The notes: generated from the sequence alone by a model not told the origin. A stretch of DNA of 64,000 nt from Hermatobates lingyangjiaoensis (GCA_026182355.1 JAPFBL010000006.1:6786501-6850500); one strand, 5' to 3'. Shown: positions 22,801-35,796, counted from the stretch's first letter. Translations and numbers: made by a program.

Positions 22801-24530
22801 TGACTTTAAGCAGCTTTTTATACTGGTTCACTATATTTTTAGATCTCTGTAATACTGATTATGAAATTGTGACCTACCCTTTATCGAACCGTTTGCGATA
22901 TTAATAAACTGTCTACGATAGATAATACTTTGACGTTGAAAAACTGTAATTAAAAGAGTGGCTAAGGCCGTAGTGCAATGAATACAACATGAAAGTTAAG
23001 CAACATTGGAAATGGTTACCACTAAGACGGCTGACTATTAGAGTGCACCTGACTACCTTTATTCATTTACACGATTCATTATTGTTGACATTTGTTTTAA
23101 TTAAGTGAAATATTGGTGCTCATTCTGTTTCAGGTACTGTTTTGAAAAACCTTTTGACAAAATATCTTAATTCAAAGAACAGAAATATTATAATGTAGAT
23201 GGCTATAAAAACATTTAAAATCCATCCATCTTTAAAACCTATTCTTAAGTTTAAAGCATTCGAAAAATTATATAAAACTGAGGATGTACAAAATAAATTG
23301 ATATGACATAAAGGGGAATACTATACATACGAGGTATTTCAATAAATTATTAATTGATTAACAACTGACCCATGTCTTGGATACTATCATAGATAGTGTG
23401 ATAGTATGATAGATATGATAGTGCAGTTTTCCACCTGCATACTAATGGCATTCCATTTACGTGTAACAGAAAGGACCTTATTAGCTGTTATGACATTGGG
23501 CAGCGTTGCATGCTGCTGTTTATCATCATTATTAGCTCTCTACGTTTATGATACCGTTATGAAATTCGCCAACTGTTTACGATGTTAATGAACTTTCTTC
23601 GATAGATAATTCGCTGACCCTCAACAGCTTTATGCTTCTGATGTTATCTTCATTGCTTGTCTTTACACTCCTTTTTTTTACCATAATTAATTCTCTACTA
23701 TATTGAATAGTGGAATTGGTAATCGCATTATTTAATGTCCAAGCCTTTGCGTATCTTTCTATTGTAGGTGGTATTATTTACATTATATTAATATATTATT
23801 ATTGACTGTAGTACGCATTCCGAAATCTTGTCCAATCGCTTATGATAGAGTTTGTAACATTGGCAATGTGGTGTGGTTTCCTTTTATGGCATTTATTAGC
23901 CGTCTATGCTAATGTTGATTACCTATTGTAGTTTTCTACGATATAGTTTCTATTATTGTGTAAGATAACCTCTAAGGTCCTTCCTTGGCTGTCTATGGTG
24001 CTATATCTGAAACAGACAGGAACTGTTTCTGTCACATATTTGTACCCAGCATAAAACCATTACTCATCTCTGCTGCTTTCATAAATATCCATTCTATCTC
24101 ACCTGAGAAGAACAATAAATGTGAATATTACTCGAAAGCTGATTTCAACTCAGTTGATCTAACTATCAATCCAGCGTTGATCATCAGGGATGTTCTTGTT
24201 GTGGAGGTGTGCCTCTTCAGTTTTTGGGAGCCACATTAAGGTCTTGATTTTACCTTGGTGTCTGAAAATGATATTACTCATGTTTATTAGAGCAGATTTG
24301 AAACAGATATCTGTTATTGTACACTCTCTTATTGACCAGCTGCTTTACGTCTTTTTCAAAGGGTGCTCTGTATATTCCCGTCTCTTATATGCATATGCAC
24401 CGTCATGACCAGCTTTTGAACCTAACGCAGGGAGCACTCCCACTAGGTCACCTGGTAAAGTTTATCATTATATGTACGAGTGTAGAGTATATAACTTTAA
24501 GCGATTTTATGCTACATTTATTACCGCGTT
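22801..24530. other. No gene; recurring GAACTGTCTACGATAGATAAT-like phrases
   Basis: Short similar phrases recur (near 22905, 23565-23605, 23830 and at the mariner's left flank 21865), suggesting a very degenerate long-period repeat into which mariner inserted. The open frames here show no homology. Confidence 0.35.
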
Positions 24531-24780
24531 AGCTATGATATACACTACTCTATGACCTTGGTTAGGTATATACAGTACTTTGTGACCTTGGTTAGATAAG
24601 ATATACGATGTACTCTTATACTATTTCGTGACATTGGTTAGGCGTGATAAATACTACGTACTGTATGGCCTTGGTTATCTGTTAATGTACTTATCTATTA
24701 CCTTAGTTAGCATTTAAATGTACTACTGTAAGGTCTTGATTATCTTATTATATATACATTTATATGAACTTGGTAATTTA
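24531..24780 (+). repeat. Degenerate tandem repeat, about seven units of 30-46 bp
   Basis: Units end in a variant of TATGACCTTGGTTAG (CTATGACCTTGGTTAG, TTGTGACCTTGGTTAG, CGTGACATTGGTTAG, GTATGGCCTTGGTTAT, ATTACCTTAGTTAG, AAGGTCTTGATTAT, TGAACTTGGTAAT), each preceded by a TACT-containing AT-rich stretch. Divergence increases to the right. Confidence 0.7.
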
Positions 24781-25254
24781 TTATTGTGTAAACAATGTTA
24801 ATATTAGTGGAGTTAAATAGAACTTAATAAGTCATTTTAGCTTTCATTGTAAACATGAGTATCGATCGTCAGCAATCCTTGTATTGTTCCGAAGAAGTCG
24901 AACCAGTGTATGTTAATTTAATTGGATTGGCAATTACATCAGCAGATTAGAACTTAGCTATCTCTCCGCATGGCGTTTGAGGAGAAAACAGAAGCGTGTA
25001 TTCCGTTTTAGGGTAATTCTGACAGAAGATTCCCGTCGATTTTCAACAATTGAAGTGAAAACAGTAAGTGTGGGATGCTTGTGTTCCCAGTCAACAATGC
25101 TGTCGATGCGTTTCAATAGTTATTGGATTCCATTTGGATTACCATTCTTTATCTTGCTTGTCGACATCAGTTTTGGAGTAATATTCACATTTATTTTTCT
25201 TTGCAGGTGAAATGGAATGGGTATTTGTGAAAGCAGAAGAGATAAGTAATGGTT
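24781..25254. other. No recognised feature
   Basis: A 77-codon open frame (24977-25210) with a hydrophobic C-terminus shows no homology. It contains a consensus donor (ACAGTAAGTG) and ends near a TTTGCAG acceptor-like site at the satellite border. I do not call it a gene. Confidence 0.3.
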
Positions 25255-27325
25255 TCATGCTAGCTAGTACAGTTGTCACAGGGTGACTTAGTGATACGGT
25301 ACTAGCCAGTCTATTCGTTATAGGGTCTGCTATAGATTATCATTCTTGCAAGCCAGTGCTAACCAGAAGGGTGGTTAGTGATTAACATACTAGCCAGTCT
25401 TGTCATCAGAGAGTCGGCTTGCGATTAGCTTGCTAGCTAGTACAGTTGTCACAGGGTGACTTAGTGATACGGTACTAGCCAGTCTAGTCGTTATAGGGTC
25501 TGCTATAGATTATCATTCTTGCAAGCCAGTGCTAACCAGAAGGGTGGTTAGTGATTAACATACTAGCCAGTCTTGTCATCAGAGAGTCGGCTTGCGATTA
25601 GCTTGCTAGCTAGTACAGTTGTCACAGAGTGACTTAGTGATACGGTACTAGCCAGTCTAGTCGTTATAGGGTCTGCTATAGATTATCATTCTTGCAAGCC
25701 AGTGCTAACCAGAAGGGTGGTTAGTGATTAACATACTAGCCAGTCTTGTCATCAGAGAGTCGGCTTGCGATTAGCTTGCTAGCTAGTACAGTTGTCACAG
25801 GGTGACTTAGTGATACGGTACTAGCCAGTCTAGTCGTTATAGGGTCTGCTATAGATTATCATTCTTGCAAGCCAGTGCTAACCAGAAGGGTGGTTAGTGA
25901 TTAACATACTAGCCAGTCTTGTCATCAGAGAGTCGGCTTGCGATTAGCTTGCTAGCTAGTACAGTTGTCACAGAGTGACTTAGTGATACGGTACTAGCCA
26001 GTCTAGTCGTTATAGGGTCTGCTATAGATTATCATTCTTGCAAGCCAGTGCTAACCAGAAGGGTGGTTAGTGATTAACATACTAGCCAGTCTTGTCATCA
26101 GAGAGTCGGCTTGCGATTAGCTTGAGCTAGTACAGTTGTCACAGGGTGACTTAGTGATACGGTACTAGCCAGTCTAGTCGTTATAGGGTCTGCTATAGAT
26201 TATCTTCTTGCAAGCCAGTGCTAACCAGAAGGGTGGTTAGTGATTAACATACTAGCCAGTCTTGTCATCAGAGAGTCGGCTTGCGATTAGCTTGCTAGCT
26301 AGTACAGTTGTCACAGGTGACTTAGTGATACGGTACTAGCCAGTCTAGTCGTTATAGGGTCTGCTATAGATTATCATTCTTGCAAGCCAGTGCTAACCAG
26401 AAGGGTGGTTAGTGATTAACATACTAGCCAGTCTTGTCATCAGAGAGTCGGCTTGCGATTAGCTTGCTAGCTAGTACAGTTGTCACAGAGTGACTTAGTG
26501 ATACGGTACTAGCCAGTCTAGTCGTTATAGGGTCTGCTATAGATTATCATTCTTGCAAGCCAGTGCTAACCAGAAGGGTGGTTAGTGATTAACATACTAG
26601 CCAGTCTTGTCATCAGAGAGTCGGCTTGCGATTAGCTTGCTAGCTAGTACAGTTGTCACAGGGTGACTTAGTGATACGGTACTAGCCAGTCTAGTCGTTA
26701 TAGGGTCTGCTATAGATTATCATTCTTGCAAGCCAGTGCTAACCAGAAGGGTGGTTAGTGATTAACATACTAGCCAGTCTTGTCATCAGAGAGTCGGCTT
26801 GCGATTAGCTTGCTAGCTAGTACAGTTGTCACAGAGTGACTTAGTGATACGGTACTAGCCAGTCTAGTCGTTATAGGGTCTGCTATAGATTATCATTCTT
26901 GCAAGCCAGTGCTAACCAGAAGGGTGGTTAGTGATTAACATACTAGCCAGTCTTGTCATCAGAGAGTCGGCTTGCGATTAGCTTGCTAGCTAGTACAGTT
27001 GTCACAGAGTGACTTAGTGATACGGTACTAGCCAGTCTAGTCGTTATAGGGTCTGCTATAGATTATCATTCTTGCAAGCCAGTGCTAACCAGAAGGGTGG
27101 CTAGTGATTAACATACTAGCCAGTCTTGTCATCAGAGAGTCGGCTTGCGATTAGCTTGCTAGCTAGTACAGTTGTCACAGAGTGACTTAGTGATACGGTA
27201 CTAGCCAGTCTAGTCGTTATAGGGTCTGCTATAGATTATCATTCTTGCAAGCCTAGTGCTAACCAGAAGGGTGGTTAGTGATTAACACACTAGCCAGTCT
27301 TGTCATCAGAGAGTCGGCTTGCTAG
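25255..27325 (+). repeat. 173-bp satellite array, about 12 units, four-monomer internal structure
   Basis: Units start at TAGCTAGTAC, for example at 25261, 25434, 25607, 25780, 25953, 26468, 26641, 26814, 26987 and 27160, giving a period of exactly 173 bp except for small deletions near 26125 and 26320. Each unit consists of four related blocks of 43, 46, 42 and 42 bp that begin GCTAGCTAGTAC, CTAGCCAGTCTAG, GCAAGCCAGTGCTAA and CTAGCCAGTCTTG. Units differ by only a few bases (for example CACAGGGTGA against CACAGAGTGA), implying recent homogenisation. Every frame has stops, so it is non-coding. Confidence 0.97.
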
Positions 27326-27560
27326 CTAGTCTTATCAGTCAGTCAGACAGCTGGTGATGAACATGTTTGTCAGGCTAGTCTTAAAGCGTCAGTTTGTGAT
27401 TACTTATTTGCCAGTGTTATCGTCAGTGAGACAGCTGGTGATTAGCGTTATTGCCAGTCTAGTCGTCAGAGTTTCAGGCAGTCTTCAGCATGTTTACCAA
27501 TCTAGTCGTCAGAGAGTTACCTAGTGATTAGTATGCTTACTAGGCAAGTTATTTCTTCAC
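27326..27560 (+). repeat. Diverged monomers at the edge of the satellite
   Basis: About five or six copies of the basic ~43-bp monomer continue past the ordered array. Examples are CAGACAGCTGGTGATGA, CCAGTGTTATCGTCAG, CCAGTCTAGTCGTCAGAG and ATCTAGTCGTCAGAGAG. They are much more diverged than the array, as expected for an ancestral monomeric edge. Confidence 0.85.
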
Positions 27561-29660
27561 TCCTCATTTTGTTTCTAGTTACTTCTCTCGATTGCTTGTT
27601 TTCTGAATGACGAGAAGTTCCTTATTTATCACACTATCGCTGTCCATGCTTGAGCGCGTAAGTAATTGGAGGAACACACAATTTTTGAATGCTATCTTTT
27701 TCTAATTATTAAGACAATATCAATAAGAAATCAAACGTTTTCAGAATCTCTAGAATGGGAAGCAAAATATTATTATTATTTTTATCATCATGCATCGATC
27801 CAATCCTTTTATGATTCACAAAGATTTTCAAAGTTTTTTTCTACAGTAAGAATTTATATATGCAACATTTCATTTATATATGTGACATTTCATTAAGATT
27901 TGTCAAACCGTGAAACTTGCAGACCGTGAACAGCGTCTGGAAGATTCAACAAATCAAAAATAATATAAATTGGGCCTCACAATATGTAATTTCTGCAAAT
28001 TACCTAACAGTAAAGTAAAAAATCTGGTCTGTTACTATTGTATTACCGGTTGTGGTATTTGTGTAGAATAGGACGATACAGTCTGTAAGTTGTGGGTTGC
28101 AGGCGTGTCTGAGGTCAGTTATTAAGGGATTCGGTGACTTTCTTTTCTGTTTCCTCTCTGAGGCGGACTTTCATCGGGAATAGCGCTGGAGTGCGGTGTG
28201 CCGCATTCTCGACCCTGCACACGTCTCTCCTCGCAGCCCTCCTGCTCTGTCATTCGTCTCGTCTCCTTGAGCTTTGACTCCTTGCATAATCCTCCTTTCA
28301 TATTCCAGGCCTTTTTTAGTCTTTCTATCATCACCATAAATTTAGTCACAAATGGATTGAAATGAGACAAGTCTTGTTTTCATATTCAATTGTGTAAGAA
28401 CAAATCATGTGGTAATGATGCTTAGATTTGAAAAAGGAAAATATTTTAATATGGTTGGCTCATGTTTTATAATTTATGCAACTCAGATGTAATAATGGCA
28501 TATTTGGTAGGGAAATTTAAGATTATCTGAAGATGGGGTTACAGAATGCTCGGAGGTTAACATTTTTAAGGCCTTATTTAGGCGACTAGGGATCAGAAGT
28601 ATTTCTTGGACGCTGGTGTTCATCTCTTGTAAGTGCCTTGCACCAAGGTCACCAGCAGACTGACATGAGGTAACTGGAGAGACCTCTTCTTGTGTTAGTC
28701 AGTAGGATCTATAAATTCGATTTTGAGATACTTCTATATTTTACGGTTACCTGAATATATTTTTAAATCACTGTAACTAAAGTATAGTAATCATGAATAA
28801 ATTCCATCCCAGATTTTTACAGATTAGCACATTTTGAGGTCTGAAGCATTTGTGAAGTTTTTTCAGTGGTATCTCTACGTGGGTGACTGAGTATCTAAAA
28901 GTTCGTGGTCAAGCTACATTTCACACCATCTGATAGATCAAGTTCATATTTTACTTGTACACTAAGAGTACAGTTAACACTTGTAGATGCGCTATATTGG
29001 TTTTTTTGCTAATATTTCCTCATGGGAAGTCACTCTTTTTTTACACAATATGCGATTTTCTCCTAAACTACTAACTTTAGAGTGTTATAATTTTAGGATG
29101 GTTACTAAACTTTCAGATTCTTTCAATAATCTAAAAGACCAGCTTTAAATAAGCATATATTTTGACATACGATTGATTCTGAAGAAATGTGAACTCCATA
29201 CAGGTTACACGGTTTCATATATCATAACGAAAATATATCCAAAAATACCTCCTTATAACAGGATGAGCTTTATTCTTTTTTGTTGAAATTACTTAGACGG
29301 AAAGGTGCATTATAATAGGTATCATGAATTAAGAAAATTTTTTTTTTTTTAACCGGTAACAAAAATATAAAATTTTATGAAGAAAAACTCTCTAAAATTA
29401 GTATGATATTAAACGAATTTCAATCACTTTTGACAACTGCTAAAGGCCTTATAACTTGGATAATTCGAAACTCAACCTGGTTTAATGACAACCTACCGTA
29501 CATGGATTTGTTTATATTGACTCAGAAAGTTTCCTTCAAAAAGCGTTGAGAATGGTGAATAATTTTTGCGAAACGTCAGCGAGTAATTTGGAAGATTAAT
29601 TTTGGACCTAATCCTAAAAAGAATATTTCATACGTAAAGTATGAGTGGTCGATAGGCTAT
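27561..29660. other. No recognised feature
   Basis: A GC-richer patch at 28130-28300 has a minus-strand open frame of 82 codons rich in Lys/Arg/Glu without homology. The remainder is AT-rich. A run of T lies at about 29337-29350. Confidence 0.4.
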
Positions 29661-29664
29661 ATTA

Positions 29665-30345
29665 GTTTATATATATTCGCCCCTAGTGGGGTCATGCAGC
29701 CCTACCACAGGCTGCATTGGCTTTATATCCACATGTCCGGAGTTTGGTCCGAAACTCTTAAAATAAGTCGGTACTACTGGTGGCGGGGTTCCATGGAGGG
29801 TTTACTTTCCAGCCCTCCTCAGAGGTCGGACTCATAGTGGTTATTGGTTCTCATCCAAGTTGAGTAGACCCTTGGGGTCGCTGTGTGAGAAGCAGTAACT
29901 TCTCAGGAGAATGCCTGCTTAGCATACCGGGGAGCTAGAGAACCGAAACCCCTACCAGTGGGAACGGGCCATGAACTCAGCAGAATGGACTGGACAACTG
30001 GTACTTGCCTGGTAGAGGCTTTTGCTTTTGACGGGATCTCAGAGTGGGGATCATTAGATACCACCACTCTCTCGAGGACTTTTATATTACGAATAGAGAG
30101 ACCTTAAAGGCTCTCTAGCACATACTTGCACAAACCAGGTGTCGTTTAGCCAACGAGAGACTTGCAATCTCTTATGAGTCGTTCACTATGATACTAAAGA
30201 CTCCACATAATAACGGCCTGTCGGGGTCAGATTAACTATCAGTTGCAAACCCTGGTTCCGGGGTAACGAGCATTGCTCTCTTTTTAGGGGGACGACCGAA
30301 TTCTTATGAATCCTGTGGTAGTCCTTAAACTGTAACGCATATGTA
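29665..30345 (+). repeat. Dispersed repeat, probably LINE-derived, copy 2
   Basis: Same order of blocks as 12240-12780: CGGTACTACTGGTGGCGGGG, TTATTGGTTCTCATCCAAG, AGCAGTAACTTCTCAGG, GGGCCATGAACTCAGCAG and GGGGGACGACC...GGTAGTCCTTAAAC. It starts near a GCAGCC/GGCTGC hairpin. No coding capacity. Confidence 0.6.
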
Positions 30346-30349
30346 GGAA

Positions 30350-30362
30350 TCCTGGCCAGTTA

Positions 30363-30400
<38 letters not shown>

Positions 30401-30525
30401 GTATATTTGGGGAGCAGGCCTTCATTTATACAAGTTCTATTGAAACCTATGCCTATTTCCAGTTTAACACCTTTTCGAATTAATTTTTCCAATTTTCTGA
30501 CCTCTGAAATATATATATATTTCAA
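30350..30525 (-). pseudogene. PLE N-terminal fragment broken by (TA)n
   Basis: The minus-strand frame reads VRKLEKLIRKGVKLEI, then GFNRTCINEGLLPKYTNI before entering a TA tract (30367-30399). It aligns with the plus-strand fragment at 52725-52890 (ARRFEKLNKKKVRAI ... DFNTTCIKEGLLPTFTNI). A basic coiled segment followed by F..TC....LLP.F.. resembles the start of PLE polyproteins, ahead of the reverse transcriptase. Both copies stop at the same residue. Confidence 0.5.
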
Positions 30526-32019
30526 TGTACATTAAGAAACAATCTTCAATTGACAATCGTCGTCATGAGTAGAAGAAGAGGTAACAACTAGACCTAAGCA
30601 AGCTTATTAGCTTAAGCGGCTAAAGGGCTCCCGCTAAGGGTATCGTTTTGATGATGTTTTACAGGCAAATGACCGATAGGCTTAGGCTAAATAAATTCAA
30701 TACATTTAAGAACTTGAGGAAATGAAATATACTTTTAGATACAGTTAAGGAGCGAATGTTACAAAGTAACATTTCTCTTAATTGTTATAATGAAATGAAA
30801 AACTTAATACTGAAGTGGAAAGTGAACTTGTTAACCTGTAATTTAGTTGTTTTCATTACAGTTGGCTAAAGCTGGTGTTATTAATAACTGCAGATATTGT
30901 ATTAATAAGGAACTACTGTCTTATTATATAGTTCAAGCGGCAACCATTTGGCATAAAATTTCACAGTGTAGTATTAAGAAGATCGAGATTACAATAACAT
31001 TATGTACTTTCTTTGCTCTTGGGGAAAGATTTCTCTCTCCTTAACAGAGTTAAACAAAACCCATATGTTATAAGTCTTAATGAATATGACTTGGGTTCCA
31101 TGGCCTATTTAAAAGTTTCCGTTACTGCTTTGGGCGTGCTCCCATACACTGCAAGAGGCGACAGTGTGTGTGTTTAATGATTATGCCACCTATTTATTAT
31201 AATATAGTCAAAATAACTATGCTGCCCATGACCCATCCAAGTGGTGACCATATCTAACAGTGCTTACTTAACTTTAGTGACCTAGTGGGTCCTTTGATGG
31301 TGTATCCTATAGTATTGAGTATACAACGTTGTTGTATATCTGTATTCATGGGTATCGAGTCTCTCAGGGTAAGCAATGCGACCATTATAACAAATATAAT
31401 AATTATTATTACTACAGAAGTTGTTAGTGGGAATTAAAGATGAATGTACAATCATACTTCGGAAATCTCCTGCCCACTAGGTGCTCCGAATAAACCTTAA
31501 GTCATGCGAAACAAAAGGACCCGCGATGTAGAATAATCAGCCAGGTGTTTGAATCGTAACTAAAAAGGGACCCAGCTGACAAATGAGTCATACGTCTGCC
31601 CTTTCAGCAGCACTGAACATTTTTGAAATAAACAACCTTTCGGGTCAAACCTTCAAACCACCTCTGGTGCCATAAGAGAAAAGCTATGCGTTAGAGAATG
31701 GAGAACAAGAACAGTTCAAATTGATGCTCAAAAAAAGAAGAAAAAAAAGGACTTTAATGTTATAAAATATATAGAAACATGAAGTCAAAAAGATTCAAGA
31801 ATTTTATGACAATTATAAAATCAATCCTGTTATTAGAATATAAGGAACTTAAGCTGAATGACATAAAGGAGACACATACCCACAGTCATCCTATCAGCTA
31901 AACATCAATGATCTCATTTCCTCAGCAAACCACAATTGCCAAAATATTTCAGTGAACCATGTTGCCGTCTCAGGCTGCATCATAAAACTAAGAATATAAA
32001 AATCAAGGTGGAGAAAATT
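30526..32019. other. No recognised feature
   Basis: Mostly AT-rich; no repeat or domain matched. Confidence 0.5.
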
Positions 32020-32100
32020 AATGAAATTAGTCTCCACACGAATAATTTTATAGAAAAACAACAACACATTTCGAATGCTTAGTTCTAGCCTATAAGAAGA
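32020..32100 (-). repeat. Family F arm
   Basis: On the minus strand: CTTATAGGCTAGAACTAAGC, then ATTCGAAATGTGTTGTTG, then TTCGTGTGGAGACTAATTTC. The GTGTGGAGACT end is shared with the arm at 61565-61660. Confidence 0.55.
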
Positions 32101-33619
32101 TGAAATTGACAGATGCTATAACTGGACTCCATGTTCATCTGTTTGTCTCACCTACCCTCCTAGCAGAAGTAATCTGAAAAAGAACACTTGGTAGCCTATT
32201 TAATTAGTAAAAGCCTATTTGAGTTGAGTGACTTCTTTAATTTTTCTATTACGAGTAAGTAGAACACAGCAGCTGATCCCACAGTTCGTGAGTTGAAATT
32301 AGTCTGCCTACCTGTCTATGTGTACACTTGCATTATACCAATGGCTAACTAACTTCCAATTTGAATGGTAGGGGTCTAAGTGTTTTGCAATCATTCGTGG
32401 TCAAGATTTGGTAAAAAAAGAGGTTTAAAAAATATATATAATTAATATATATAGCTCAGTTTATGTATAATTAAAGAAAAAAGTGTTAGTGTACAAGAAG
32501 TTTCGTTTTTGGCACTCTTTTCGATCCCTTTAACTGGCCACACATGCATTGCGTACATTCCGAGGATTTCAATGTGGATGGCTTTTTATATAGTTCAGAG
32601 TGAAATTTTGAATTGAAAGGACCCGCGCGAGTCGTTCCTGAAATTCGATATCCCGGTTCTTCGCTGCTCTCACTGAAGCTGTGGAACCATCTATATCCAG
32701 GTTGTTCGTGGACTTTCTTCTTAGAAGGACATCTTTGAAGGTTATCTCTGAAAGAAAAGGACAAGAGGTTTGTTATCTCTGTTCTTGGAGGGCTGTCTCT
32801 GCAGTTCGCTCTGATAAGTGAGAATCCAGGAGTTGACGTCTTTCGCTGAACACTGGGACCTCTCTTCCTGACGGGGAGGTCAGGAAGTGATCTCCGCAGG
32901 GCGTGCTGATCACTAGAGATCTAAGAGTCATTAATATCTTTGGTGATCAGGATAGTTGTAAACGCTTCTTCAAGGGCAGCCTCCGTGAATCTCCTTGACC
33001 AGCGAGGATCCAGGAGTCAGTCACAGAGTCGTCGCTTGCTGATCAGGTAAACTTTTTTGTCTAAGCTGGTTAATCACCATTTACAGTTTGCCGATCAGGG
33101 AACTACCAGGAGTTCCGCGACTTGGTGATCAGTCAATTTTTTCTAAGTTTCTTACCATTAACTTCAAGGGCAACTAAAAAAGTAACAACTCATCTGCAAA
33201 TTTGGTCACTGGTGACTGGTTTTTAGATATCTGTGCCCTAGGGCGTTAGTAGTTAGGGGTAAAATATAAAAACGTTTAGTTGATGACAAATATCATGCTT
33301 TCAACTGTTATTCTAAAACTTTTTTCTTTATGAGACATTCCAGACATCGAAATATCAGACAACTGTAAAGATGTAAAATTGTTTACCAATTGTATGCATC
33401 CGGACACTTATCTGTCTGTAGGCAAATGTTGGTACTGAGAAAGTTTTATAGTAATTAGTTTTACCAGTTCTGTTAATGTTTCATCCGTTTGCTCTTTATT
33501 CCAGCAGTGAAATTAAGAGAAGTTGATGAATTAATATAATTTTTTCTGACTCCCCAACTCAGAGGCATTCACCTATAAAGCCCTCTACTGCCACGAAAAT
33601 GGCTTGTACGATGAACAGT

Positions 33620-33665
<46 letters not shown>

Positions 33666-34950
33666 TACAGAAATTACTTTTCTGTTTGTAACGCGAAGTT
33701 AGACCGTACCACTACACACACATTCATACACATACATTTTTTTTTATTTTATCTTTATTCGTTAGCCAAAAACAACGAAATGACCTGTGAATATAGAAAA
33801 TAGTGAACGTGAAATTAGACTCTACAACTGACAACAGCAAAAGATTGACTAAAACTAATAACCTCTACTACTAGGGTATTCAATGCTACCACAGTCAATA
33901 GAGCGTGATTGACCTCAAAGTAATGATCACTACTGCTACAAATAGGACTGTACCACAGAATTATAACTGGCACCTCTGACAACAGAATTATGACTGACAG
34001 GTAGTGCAAGACCTGGCTTTTAATTAGTGTTTATTGTGATGCATACAACTACTGCGCTCTCTCACAGGGAGTGGACCTTTAGCTCGTCTCTGGCCTTGTG
34101 TCCGTGGATATACTTTCTACTGCTCTCTTTGAAAGAAGTGATGCCTTGAAGTGTTGACGATAGTGCGAATAGCAATACCCGCCATTGTAATTGATAAGCA
34201 TTCTCTGCGATGCCTCACCGAGCGGGTTGGCCCACTGTATCAATGAAAGGCGTGTAACTTGGGCATTGTTGTGTGGCGAAGGAGCGCGGATTAGGTGAAA
34301 TGACCCATTGCAAGCCGTTCTTCCTGGAGCCTTTCTTCTTGTCCACCCAGCCGGCGCTCTCCTTTTGTCAGTTCGTAATGTGCTTCTAGTTCGCTAATCA
34401 CTTTCCAGTCACCTTTACTTATTTTTAATGACTCTTTATTTCTCTGTTATTCGGTTTTTCCTTCTTACTCAAAGCTATCTTTTTGAACTCAAGTAAACCT
34501 AAACGCTGTGGACGTTCTGTTGTCCTGAGCATTTACAGCCATCTGCGTATGACATCACTACGTGCATCAATCAGTCATGATTACGTATGACTCCCTGCCT
34601 TCCCAATCAAACTGCCACCGCCTTCATTCATTTTTTATGCCAATTGAAATCTTTTTTATTGACCAAAATCTTTGGTTATAACTAGTTTAGGTTTTTTTGC
34701 CCACCCAATCGGTTATGAATGTTTGAAAAGCCAAGAAAGCAGTTTTGATAAATATATTTAAAAAATCCTGGAGTTTACTGTTTTTTTTAAGGTTTAATAA
34801 AGACGAACTCAACAAAGTAAAACTAATGAAAAACTAAGTTGGTAACACACTGAATGTGACTGTCATGACTAAGAGCAATAAGTAGCCTCTTAATAGAACA
34901 AGATAATCTCATCCAAAATAATAAGTTATATTATTAGAACATATATATAT
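32101..34950. other. No clear gene; degenerate repeat at 32700-33150 and (TA)n at 33622-33663
   Basis: Between 32700 and 33150 phrases such as GAGGATCCAGGAGTC, CTGATCAG, GGTGATCAG and CAGGAGTTCCGCGAC recur, suggesting a decayed tandem repeat. A 92-codon minus-strand frame at 32486-32764 has no recognised domain. Bases 34060-34420 are relatively GC-rich. Confidence 0.4.
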
Positions 34951-35750
34951 ATATATAAACTTTAACACATAGGAAAGAACACAGAAAGTCACTACAGAAC
35001 TCACTTGGATATTTCGACATCCTTCGTCATCGAGAAGAAGTGCGAAGTACTCGCGTTGCGAAGCAAACTGCTACTGGCCTCCAGAGTAACTCGTGGAACC
35101 ACCGCAATGCTGCACCGCAGCGGAGGAGAGGAAAAATAGTTCCCTCCAATATTTATTTATAAAAAACAAGATAAAAAGTATATAATACGGAATAATAATG
35201 AAGACAACAATAACAATGCAAATAAGATTGAAAAAGAAAAAGTATAATCAAGTATAAACATAAAAAAGTATAATCATAAAAGAAAAATTTTATATATATA
35301 TATAATTAAATAAACGATTCCTCGAACCAAATTCAAAGAAGGAACACTTATAAAAGAGATCACAAAAACTCATTAATATATTTCATGACACACTGAAAAA
35401 GTTTAGAGGGACTGACTCTTTCTACCTAATGACAAGGCAGTCGAAATATAGTAGTGAGTTTTTTGTGATCTCTTTTATCTGTTCTTTTTCTGTGAACTTG
35501 CTACATACATATCAATTAAATAACAGGCCAACGGGTTTTTAAATAAAAAAAGACTTAAAACGAAAGAAACACAGTGGTAAAACCAGGCATAACTGGTTTT
35601 CTCACTGTGGTCAATGATCGTTATCAGGAGGTGAGGAAGATCCCGCAGGAAAGCAGAGTGGCGACTATACCTTCCTGCGTGACTCTTCGCACTCGGATGA
35701 CGACGATTGTCGAAATACAGAAGGGAGTTACGACTGTTTCTATCTTTTTG
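34939..35750. repeat. Family E fold-back, compound
   Basis: (TA)n at 34939-34958 leads into a left arm (TTAACACATAGGAAAG, AGTCACTACAGAACTCAC, GGATATTTCGAC, CTTCGTCATCGAGAAG). An A-rich body and a smaller nested inverted repeat at 35345-35490 follow (AAAAGAGATCACAAAAACTC and its reverse). The right arm at 35695-35745 has GATGACGACGATTGTCG, AAATACAGAAGGGAGTTACG. The right arm carries the core with a clean GAC-GATT-GTC stem and GAAA. Confidence 0.65.
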
Positions 35751-35764
35751 TTACCTTCATTTTA

Positions 35765-35770
<6 letters not shown>

Positions 35771-35796
<26 letters not shown>

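Noticed and set aside
25255..27325. CRISPR array
   Set aside because: Units are 173-bp contiguous satellites without unique spacers, in a eukaryotic setting.
28122..28370. Lys/Glu-rich 82-codon minus-strand gene
   Set aside because: No homology, no splice or promoter support, and composition explained by the GC-richer patch.
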